Origin: Ferruginivarius sediminum
Lineage (GTDB): Bacteria > Pseudomonadota > Alphaproteobacteria > Kiloniellales > Rhodovibrionaceae
NCBI RefSeq assembly: GCF_003344765.1
Contig: NZ_QPMH01000010.1
Coordinates: 62,001-126,000 of the forward strand
Reading direction: 5' to 3'
Length of the DNA stretch: 64,000 bases
Of the stretch, positions 20,828 through 27,474 are shown piece by piece; position 1 is the first letter of the stretch; every line of letters begins with the position of its first letter. The notes beneath the pieces were generated by a model. It worked only from the letters and a program-made list of their open reading frames with translations. It had not been told where the DNA came from and searched no databases. Position numbers and translations under genes: made by a program.

Positions 20828-21220
20828 ATGAAAATGCTGTTGGCCGTGGCCGCCGGCGGCGCGGTGGGTGCCGTCGCCCGGCACCTCTTCGTCGGGCAGG
20901 TCGGCCACCTTGTCGGGCCACATGGCGTGGCCGGTATGCCGGTCGGCATCCTGGCCGCGAACGTCGCGGGATCCCTTGTCATGGGCGCGCTGGTCGAGAC
21001 CATGGCACTGGCGTGGTCGCCCGGCGGTGCCCTTCGGGCTTTCCTGACGGTCGGCCTGCTGGGCGCGTTCACGACCTTCTCGACCTTTTCGCTGGAGGCC
21101 GCGGTGCTGCTGGAACGCCATGCCATCGCGCATGCCGCCGGCTATGTCCTGGCGTCCGTGGTCCTGTCGATCGCCGCGCTGTTCGCGGGCATGTGGGGGA
21201 TACGGTGGCTGCTGACCTAG
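20828..21220 (+). CDS. crcB: Fluoride efflux channel CrcB/Fluc
   Basis: Fluc proteins are small dual-topology membrane channels that expel fluoride. The 130-residue product has four hydrophobic helices. It shows GGAVGAVARH near the start, the pore-region ILAANVAGSLVMGAL with the conserved Asn, and the GLLGAFTTFSTFSLE signature. The ATG follows GGAGG. The 3' end overlaps the rluC start by 16 bases, so both are likely read together. Confidence 0.95.
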   Translation: MKMLLAVAAGGAVGAVARHLFVGQVGHLVGPHGVAGMPVGILAANVAGSLVMGALVETMALAWSPGGALRAFLTVGLLGAFTTFSTFSLEAAVLLERHAIAHAAGYVLASVVLSIAALFAGMWGIRWLLT

Positions 21221-22212
21221 GCGGCGTCGAAACCCGGCAGGTTGCGGCGGACGAGGCCGATATCCGCCTGGACCGCTGGTTCAAGCGCCACTACCCGGGC
21301 CTGGCTTTCGGCCGCCTTGCCAAGCTGCTGCGCACCGGGCAGGTCCGCGTCGACGGCAAGCGCGCCAAGCCAAGTCAGCGCCTGGCGCCGGGCCAGGAGG
21401 TGCGGATCCCGCCGCTGCCGCAGGACGCCGAGGAAGCGACGAAGTCGGACAGCGCGTCGCGAATGCCCGGCGAGGTCGAGGCGCAGCGGCTTCGCGACGC
21501 CGTTCTCTACCGCGACGACTGGGTGATCGCCCTCGACAAGCCGGCCGGGCTGGCAACGCAGGGCGGCACCGGCGTGAAGCGGAACCTGGACGTGATGCTG
21601 GGCGCCCTGCAGTTCGACGCTGCGGAACCGCCGCGCCTCGTTCACCGGCTGGACCAGGACACCAGCGGCGTGCTGTTGTTGGCGCGTACGGCGGAAGCGG
21701 CGAACCGGCTTGCGCGCGCCTTCCGGTCCAAGGATGCTCGCAAGCTCTACTGGGCCCTGACGGCGGGCATTCCCAAGCCTCGGCGCGGACGCATCGATCT
21801 GCCGCTGGGCAAGCTGAAGCGCGGCGGCGGGGAGAAGATGGGTCACGATCCGAAGGCGGGAAAAGAGGCGGTTACGCTCTACGCCACGGTCGAGACGACG
21901 CGGCGCCTCGCCGAGGTCGCCTGGCTGGCGTTGAGCCCGCTAACGGGCCGCACCCACCAGCTTCGCGCCCATCTGGCGGAAATCGGCGCGCCGATCCTGG
22001 GTGACGGCAAGTATGGCGGGCGAAAGGCCTATCCCGAGGGCGTTCCGGTCCACCAACTGCAACTCCATGCGCGCGAGATCGCCCTGCCGCACCCCGCCGA
22101 CGGCACCACGCTGCGGGTGACCGCGCCGCTTCCCGCCCACATGCGGGCGCTTTTCGCGGCGCTGGAATTCGATGCCGAGTCCGGCGCCGGCGTGGATCCG
22201 GCCGGGAATTGA
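21205..22212 (+). CDS. rluC: 23S rRNA pseudouridine synthase, RluC/RluD family
   Basis: The enzyme converts specific uridines of 23S rRNA to pseudouridine. The start is taken as GTG 21205, preceded by TGGGGGA and inside the end of crcB, giving 335 residues; the frame upstream is a shadow of crcB. An S4 RNA-binding domain (IRLDRWFKRHYPGLAFGRLA) covers roughly residues 15-75. The catalytic domain has HRLDQDTSGVLLLARTAEAA with the nucleophilic Asp, and GRTHQLRAHLAEIGAPILGD. RluC is more likely than RluD, judging from order with the HAD and ATP12 genes, but this is not certain. Confidence 0.88.
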   Translation: MAADLGGVETRQVAADEADIRLDRWFKRHYPGLAFGRLAKLLRTGQVRVDGKRAKPSQRLAPGQEVRIPPLPQDAEEATKSDSASRMPGEVEAQRLRDAVLYRDDWVIALDKPAGLATQGGTGVKRNLDVMLGALQFDAAEPPRLVHRLDQDTSGVLLLARTAEAANRLARAFRSKDARKLYWALTAGIPKPRRGRIDLPLGKLKRGGGEKMGHDPKAGKEAVTLYATVETTRRLAEVAWLALSPLTGRTHQLRAHLAEIGAPILGDGKYGGRKAYPEGVPVHQLQLHAREIALPHPADGTTLRVTAPLPAHMRALFAALEFDAESGAGVDPAGN

Positions 22213-22273
22213 CCTTGGCAGCGGCCCCATACCCCTCGATACTGTGTGAAATCATCCATATCTGTTGCGTGAC

Positions 22274-22972
22274 ATGGCGGAAGAGCATCCATTCAAACTG
22301 ATCGTTTTCGACGTCGACGGCACACTGGTCGACAGCCAGGCGGGTATCGTCGCCTCGATGACGGCGGCCTTCGACGGCGCCAAGCTGCCGCTTCCCAGCC
22401 CGGAATCGGTGCGCCGCGTGGTCGGCCTGTCGCTGGACGAGGCGGTGGCGCGGCTGATGCCCGATGGCGCGGGGGCAGCACTGGTGGCGCAGGTGGCGGA
22501 CGCCTACCGGCATAATTTCATCGCGATGCGCAAGCGTCCCGACTACGAGGAGCCGCTGTTCCCCGGTGCGCGGGAAACCATCGCCGCGTTGGACCTGCCG
22601 CAGGTTTGTCTGGGCGTGGCGACCGGCAAGAACATGCGAGGCCTGCGCGTCACGCTGGACCGCCACGACCTGGCCCGGCACTTCGTGACACTGCAGACGG
22701 CCGACGGCGGCCCCGGCAAGCCACATCCCCGGATGCTTCACGAGGCCATGGCCGATGTGGGCGCCGAGCCGCATGAGACCGTCATCATCGGTGACACCGT
22801 GTTCGACATGGAGATGGCCGCGAACGCCGGCACTGCGGCGCTTGGCGTGGCCTGGGGCTATCACGAACGGGAGGAACTGCTGGCCGCCGGCGCGCGGCAT
22901 GTGTTGACGGCCTTCGACGAATTGCCGCGAACGCTCACAGGCTGGGGAGAGGCGACGGCATGCGGCGCCTGA
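22274..22972 (+). CDS. HAD-family phosphatase, phosphoglycolate phosphatase-like
   Basis: From ATG 22274 the product has 232 residues and all four HAD motifs: DVDGTLVDS (nucleophile Asp and acid/base Asp), ATGK, GKPHP with the motif III lysine, and GDTVFDMEMA. The cap is the small helical type seen in phosphoglycolate and pyrophosphate phosphatases. Substrate cannot be told from sequence. The order rluC-HAD-ATP12 is widespread in alphaproteobacteria. The end overlaps the next gene by 13 bases. An in-frame TTG at 22265 is an unlikely alternative start. Confidence 0.88.
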   Translation: MAEEHPFKLIVFDVDGTLVDSQAGIVASMTAAFDGAKLPLPSPESVRRVVGLSLDEAVARLMPDGAGAALVAQVADAYRHNFIAMRKRPDYEEPLFPGARETIAALDLPQVCLGVATGKNMRGLRVTLDRHDLARHFVTLQTADGGPGKPHPRMLHEAMADVGAEPHETVIIGDTVFDMEMAANAGTAALGVAWGYHEREELLAAGARHVLTAFDELPRTLTGWGEATACGA

Positions 22973-25056
22973 AACTTGCCGCGGGAGTCCTGATCGCCAT
23001 CGTCGCAGCCCTCGTGGTGGCCGTCTACGTGGCGCTGTCCCAACTCGACCTGGACGCCTATAGGGAGACCTTCGAGGCGCGTGTGGAGGCGGCTACCGGG
23101 CGGAAGCTGGTCATCGACGGTCCGATGGACCTGAACATGGACTTCACTCCGTCCGTCACGGCCGAGAACGTGCGCTTCGCCAACGCGGACTGGAGCCGGC
23201 AAGACCATATGGCGTCGGTGCGCCGCTTCGAGCTGGAACTGGCTCTGTGGCCGCTTGTAACCGGCGAGGTGCGGGTGAGCCGTCTGATCCTGGTGGAGCC
23301 GACCGTTCGCCTGGAGGTGGCCGAGGACGGCCGCGCCAACTGGGTCTTCGCGAAGGATCACCCGGCGTCCGCCGCCAAGCGACGCCGGCTTCCGCAAATC
23401 CCGGCAATCGAGCGCATCCGCATCGAGGGCGGCAAGGTCAGCTACAGGGACCTTGGCCGGGGCCGGCGCATCATGCTGATGCTCGACCGCGCGGCATCCG
23501 ACGCGCGGGGCGCCGCGCGGGCCGCCGACGTGGAGGTGGAGGGCAGCTACCAGGGCGTCGCCTTCGACGTCTCGGGCAGATTTGGCGCGCTACCGGGACT
23601 GCTGTCGGAGGGCGCGCCGTTTCCGGTCGACCTGACGGCAAGCGCGGCGGACAGCCGTATTCGTGTCACTGGCGAAATGGCGCGCACCGGCGAGGGAATC
23701 GAAGCCGAACTTACGCTCGACGGCGCGTCCGAGAACCTGGCCCGGCTTGGCCCGCTTCTGGGCTGGGAGCTTCCCGGAATGGGGCCGCTTACCGTAAAGT
23801 CGCAACTCTCCGTCCAGAGGGAAAGCTACCGCCTTAGCGGGTTCCGCGCGGACGTGGGTGAAAGCGACCTGTCCGGCGAGGCGACGGTCGAGATGGACGG
23901 GGAAAGACCGCGCGTGTCGGCCGATCTCACCTCGGCCGTCATGGACGTGGCGGACCTGTCTGGTCCCACGGCCTCACGTGACGCCGCCGAGGTGGAAGGG
24001 GGCGAAACGTCGGGCTATATCTTCACGGAAAAGCCCCTGCCTTTCGCGGCGCTTCGCGGGTTCGACGGCGAGGCCGAGATCAAGATTGGCACCCTGCGCC
24101 TGGCGGACGGGCTTGATCTGTCATCCCTCAAGGCGCAGATCGTCGCCGAGGATGGCGAGGTGTCCGTGCAGCCGCTCTCGGGCCAGCTTGGTCAAGGCAC
24201 GATCGAGTTGGGCGCGGTGATGGATGTGGCGCGGACCCCGCCCCAGGTCACGCTGAACGCAACGGCCGAGAAGATCGACTACGGCCGGCTGCTGGTGGAC
24301 ATGGGCATCACCGACCAGGTCAGCGGAACGGTGCGCGCCGAAGCCCACCTGCGCGGCACCGGGAACTCCCCCCGCGCCCTGGCCGCCAGCCTTGCGGGGC
24401 AAAGCAAACTGGTGGCCGACGAGGGGCGGATCAGCGAGGCCCTGATCGCCACAGCCAGTGCCGGCGTGGCCGATGCGCTGGCCCCATGGCGGGAGAGCGA
24501 GGAGGGCATGCGGCTGAACTGCGTCGTTGCGCGCTTCGACGTGGCCGAGGGCATAATGTCCAGCCGTGCCCTGCTGGCGGATACCCAAAGCGCCACGCTT
24601 GGCGGTGACGGCCGGATCAGCCTGGCGGATGAGCGATTCGATCTGCGTCTTGTGCCGCAGGCGAAACAGGCCAGCCTGATGAGTCTGGCGATCCCGATGC
24701 GGGTGACGGGGCCCCTGAGGGATCCGGCGCTTACGCCAGACACGCTGGGGGCGGCAAAGGCGGGTGCATTGGCCATCGGCACGATCGTCAATCCGCTGAC
24801 CGCCCTGGGCGTCATCCTGATCGACAGCGCGACAGCCGAGCAAAATCCCTGCGTGGCCGCCTTGGACAAGGCAGCCCGCCAGCGCGGCCACGGCGGGGAC
24901 GCCGCCGGCTCGGGCGATGGCGGAACGGAGGAGGGGCTCAAGGGGTTCCTTGAGGGTCTCAGCAAATCGATCGACAAGCAGCTTGGCGTGGAAGGCAATG
25001 GCAGAGAAGAGGATCCAGCGGTTCTACAAGATGGCGACGGCGCGCCCGGCCAATAA
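22960..25056 (+). CDS. AsmA family envelope protein
   Basis: AsmA-like proteins are inner-membrane-anchored, mostly periplasmic beta-rich proteins linked to outer-membrane lipid transport and assembly. The 698-residue product has one N-terminal membrane helix (about 7-28, LAAGVLIAIVAALVVAVYVA). The typical AsmA opening follows (DAYRETFEARVEAATGRKLV, then VTAENVRFANADW) and a C-terminal AsmA region near 440-620 (IDYGRLLVDMGITDQVSGTV). It overlaps the HAD gene by 13 bases and the ATP12 gene by 59 bases. Its insertion between rluC-HAD and ATP12 is the less usual part of this neighbourhood. Confidence 0.85.
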   Translation: MRRLKLAAGVLIAIVAALVVAVYVALSQLDLDAYRETFEARVEAATGRKLVIDGPMDLNMDFTPSVTAENVRFANADWSRQDHMASVRRFELELALWPLVTGEVRVSRLILVEPTVRLEVAEDGRANWVFAKDHPASAAKRRRLPQIPAIERIRIEGGKVSYRDLGRGRRIMLMLDRAASDARGAARAADVEVEGSYQGVAFDVSGRFGALPGLLSEGAPFPVDLTASAADSRIRVTGEMARTGEGIEAELTLDGASENLARLGPLLGWELPGMGPLTVKSQLSVQRESYRLSGFRADVGESDLSGEATVEMDGERPRVSADLTSAVMDVADLSGPTASRDAAEVEGGETSGYIFTEKPLPFAALRGFDGEAEIKIGTLRLADGLDLSSLKAQIVAEDGEVSVQPLSGQLGQGTIELGAVMDVARTPPQVTLNATAEKIDYGRLLVDMGITDQVSGTVRAEAHLRGTGNSPRALAASLAGQSKLVADEGRISEALIATASAGVADALAPWRESEEGMRLNCVVARFDVAEGIMSSRALLADTQSATLGGDGRISLADERFDLRLVPQAKQASLMSLAIPMRVTGPLRDPALTPDTLGAAKAGALAIGTIVNPLTALGVILIDSATAEQNPCVAALDKAARQRGHGGDAAGSGDGGTEEGLKGFLEGLSKSIDKQLGVEGNGREEDPAVLQDGDGAPGQ

Positions 25057-25714
25057 CGGCGTTGCCGTCCTCCTGGACGAGCGGCCAGTCAAGACACCAC
25101 AGACGCGCGCCGATCTGGTCTGCCCGACACCGGCGATGGCCGAGGCCGTGGCGGCCGAGTGGGCGGAGCAGGGCGAGACGGTCGATCTCACCAACATGCC
25201 GATGACGGCACTGGCGTGCACGGCGCTGGATACCGCGCGGACGCGGCGGGAGGAACTGGTCGCCGGGATATCCAAGTACGCGGACACCGACTTGTTGTGC
25301 TATCGCGTGCCGGAGCCGCGCGAACTGGCCGAGCGGCAGCATGCGCTGTGGCAGCCGCTTCTGGACTGGGCGGCGCTGACATACGATGCGCGGTTGAACG
25401 TGACCACCGCCATCCTGCCGGCGGAGCAGCCACCCGAAGCGACGCAGGCGCTCGCGGCCGCCGTGGCGGAGCTTGACGACATGCGCCTTGCCGCCCTGTC
25501 TTCCGCGGTCCTCGCGGCGGGCTCGGTCGTGATCGGGCTGGCGATGGTTCACGGCCGGATCGACGCGGCAGACGCGTTCGAGGCCGCCGAGGTCGAGGCG
25601 ACGTTCCAGATCGAGGAATGGGGGGAAGACGCCGAAGCTGCCAGGCGCCGCGCAGCGCTTCAACGCGAACTCGACGCGGTGGAACGCTTCGTCGGCCTGC
25701 TGCAGGCCGCTTGA
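24998..25714 (+). CDS. ATP12 family F1-ATPase assembly chaperone
   Basis: ATP12 binds the F1 alpha subunit during assembly in mitochondria, and alphaproteobacteria carry the homologue. The ATG at 24998 gives 238 residues beginning MAEKRIQRFYKMATARPANN, in line with the family start (RFYK...VLLDERPVKTP). Other signatures are AEAVAAEWAEQGETVDLTNM and LCYRVPEPRELAERQHALWQ. The first 59 bases lie inside asmA in another frame. A start at 25031 would still overlap but would lose the conserved RFYK. Confidence 0.9.
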   Translation: MAEKRIQRFYKMATARPANNGVAVLLDERPVKTPQTRADLVCPTPAMAEAVAAEWAEQGETVDLTNMPMTALACTALDTARTRREELVAGISKYADTDLLCYRVPEPRELAERQHALWQPLLDWAALTYDARLNVTTAILPAEQPPEATQALAAAVAELDDMRLAALSSAVLAAGSVVIGLAMVHGRIDAADAFEAAEVEATFQIEEWGEDAEAARRRAALQRELDAVERFVGLLQAA

Positions 25715-25731
25715 GCGGCTAAACGCGCTTT

Positions 25732-25791
25732 ACGGGCGCGGCGGCAATGCGGGACCGGCGGGCCGTGGCCCCGCAATTCCGCCGCGCCCGT
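25732..25791. terminator. Long hairpin between convergent ATP12 and marR genes
   Basis: ACGGGCGCGGCGG (25732-25744) pairs perfectly with CCGCCGCGCCCGT (25779-25791). Inside, after single bulges, AAT/ATT and GCGGG (25749-25753)/CCCGC (25770-25774) continue the stem, about 21 bp in all. No T-run follows on either strand. The convergent setting fits a bidirectional transcription stop. Confidence 0.5.
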
Positions 25792-25797
25792 GTTGTG

Positions 25798-26223
25798 TCA
25801 GGCGCCGCGCCAGACGCCTTGGCCGTCGGTTTCCAAAACGCGCAGCCCCTTGTGCATGGCGTTCGACAGCGCCGCCTGCTCTTCGCCCTCCAGGCCACCA
25901 AGCGCCTCTTCCAGGCGAGCGATTGGATCGCGTTCAAGGACGGCGAGCCCTTCTTCCGTCAGTTCCAGCGGCTGCGCGCGCCGGCGTTCGCCACGCCGCA
26001 CCAGGCCACGGCGCTCCAGCGCCGAGACGGTGATGGATGCGGTGCCCAGCGTGGTCCGCTGATGCCGGGCGACACCGCTGACGGTGCGATCGCGCTCCGG
26101 CGCATCGGCGAGAAACCGAATCACTTCCCACTGAGAGGGCCGCAGCTTCCCGCTGTAAGCATTGTTGAGGTAGGCCCGCACGAATTGAGTCATTAGATCG
26201 GTCAGCTCTGTCCCGTTTGGCAT
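25798..26223 (-). CDS. MarR-family transcriptional regulator
   Basis: MarR proteins are dimeric winged-helix repressors, often released by small phenolic or oxidant signals. The frame is open to 26409, but the ATG at 26223 is preceded by GGAAAGAG and gives the normal length of 141 residues. The winged helix shows LRPSQWEVIRFLADAPERD, VARHQRTTLGTASITVSALE and the wing RRGLVRRGERRRAQPLELTE. The C-terminal dimerisation helix ends in GVWRGA. Effector and targets are unknown. Upstream lies an AT-rich region with repeated inverted motifs that could be its own operator. Confidence 0.85.
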   Translation of the reverse strand: MPNGTELTDLMTQFVRAYLNNAYSGKLRPSQWEVIRFLADAPERDRTVSGVARHQRTTLGTASITVSALERRGLVRRGERRRAQPLELTEEGLAVLERDPIARLEEALGGLEGEEQAALSNAMHKGLRVLETDGQGVWRGA

Positions 26224-26511
26224 AGCGCTCTTTCCAATCGATCCACGGTGCCACATCTTTGTATTTGAATGTTTTGACGACATAATTATCTTATGTTTTG
26301 CATACGCACTAGATGTCCAAAAGGTGGTATGCAAGTTTGCAGTATATATCCTAAAGATCAGATATAAATCGCTTTCACATACCTCGCGTGCAAAATTGCT
26401 AAATATCAATATTTAACACGTGGTATGTGGTGGTTACAAATTTTAACGCACGGAAAAGTATATTTATTAACAACCGGGAAAATTCCAACTTCAAGCAAAT
26501 TGACCCCGGAA
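26224..26511. promoter_or_regulatory. AT-rich non-coding island with CATAC/GTATG inverted repeats
   Basis: In 26281-26460 I count 62 G/C among 180 bases, far below the GC-rich surroundings. Two perfect inverted repeats are present: TTGCATAC (26298-26305) with GTATGCAA (26327-26334), and CACATACC (26376-26383) with GGTATGTG (26422-26429). All four arms contain CATAC or its complement GTATG. The region is the upstream region of marR and lies behind the response-regulator gene, so it may hold operators of the MarR protein. No gene or transposase remnant is seen. Confidence 0.5.
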
Positions 26512-27138
26512 CTATTCGAGCAGCCCGTGCGCAATGGCCCTCCGGATCACCTGTGTCCGGTTCTCGGCCTCCAGCTTCCGGAACAGCCCGCGAAGATGGA
26601 GTTTTACCGTCACTTCGCTGATTCCCAGAACGTTGGCGATCGCCTTGTTGGACTTGCCGTCGCCAAGCTCGCGCAGAACGTCCTTCTCCCGCGGCGTCAG
26701 TCTGGGCAGATTCCCCTCCTGCAGAGGGGGCGTCTGGGGGTAGATATCGCGAAGGTTCCAGGGAAAGAACACCTCGCCGCTCAGGATGACATCGACGGCG
26801 GCGGCAAATGCCCGCGCGGACAGGGATTTCGGCAGGAAGCCCTTGGCGCCCGCCTCGATGCACGCAAGTGCCGTGGTCTCGTCAGCCTGGCCTGAGATCA
26901 CCGCGACCGGCGTGTGCGGACACTGGGCACTGAGACGCGGCACCGCCTCCAGCGCCGAGCCTTCGGGAAGGTAGAGGTCGAGCAGCACGATATTGAAATC
27001 GGTATCGCTTTCCAGCCGGGCCACGCCCTCCGTCAGGGACGACGCGGCGGCGACGTGGCAATCGGGCCATCCGCGCTCCAGGAAGGTCCTCAGCAGATCG
27101 AGAACCAATTCCTGATCTTCGATGATCAACGCGTTCAT
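26512..27138 (-). CDS. LuxR/NarL-type response regulator
   Basis: The ATG at 27138 gives 208 residues beginning MNALIIEDQELVLDLLRTFL; an in-frame GTG at 27153 is a weaker start. The receiver domain has the acidic pair E7/D8, phosphoacceptor D54 (IVLLDLYLPEG), S82 at the switch position and K104 (GFLPKSL). The LuxR-type helix-turn-helix follows at about 147-203 (LTPREKDVLRELGDGKSNKA, then GISEVTVKLHLRGLFRKL). It is divergent from a PAS hybrid histidine kinase 337 bases away, the likely partner. Target genes cannot be told. Confidence 0.92.
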   Translation of the reverse strand: MNALIIEDQELVLDLLRTFLERGWPDCHVAAASSLTEGVARLESDTDFNIVLLDLYLPEGSALEAVPRLSAQCPHTPVAVISGQADETTALACIEAGAKGFLPKSLSARAFAAAVDVILSGEVFFPWNLRDIYPQTPPLQEGNLPRLTPREKDVLRELGDGKSNKAIANVLGISEVTVKLHLRGLFRKLEAENRTQVIRRAIAHGLLE

Positions 27139-27474
27139 CGCCCCACACCCCACTTATAGCGGCAGACCATGTCCCCGGCACATATCTTCGGCGCTTCCAA
27201 GCCCAATTGCAAACCGCTGACCATCCACCGCTGGATGCATGAGCCGGCATAAAAGCGGATGCTAATATCACAGGTTGAATGTTATACTTTCAGGGAGACA
27301 GTTAAAGGTGGCCCCTACACTGAAGTCAATATACATTCGTTGGGGTTAGTTTCGGAATTGTGCCAATTGCCATGGATGGGGGTCTTGACGAGCAGCGCGC
27401 AGAATCTTGTTTAACCTCGCGCGACCCGTGCATGCAATAAATGGTTACTCATAGCTGTAGCGACGGGAGGAGCC
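27139..27474. promoter_or_regulatory. Divergent promoter region of the response regulator/kinase pair
   Basis: No gene is seen in these 336 bases. A possible plus-strand promoter is TTGACG (27385-27390) with TGTTTA (27408-27413) at 17-base spacing, a weak match. The middle part (about 27260-27350) is less GC-rich than the flanks. The ribosome-binding site GGGAGGAG lies just before the kinase ATG. Confidence 0.3.

Noticed and set aside
20624..21133. 170-residue N-terminal extension of PccA
   Set aside because: The extension runs through the divergent crcB gene in antisense and has no homology; the family start is at 20623.
26224..26511. Remnant of a mobile element in the AT-rich island
   Set aside because: No transposase fragment, terminal repeats or target duplication is visible.
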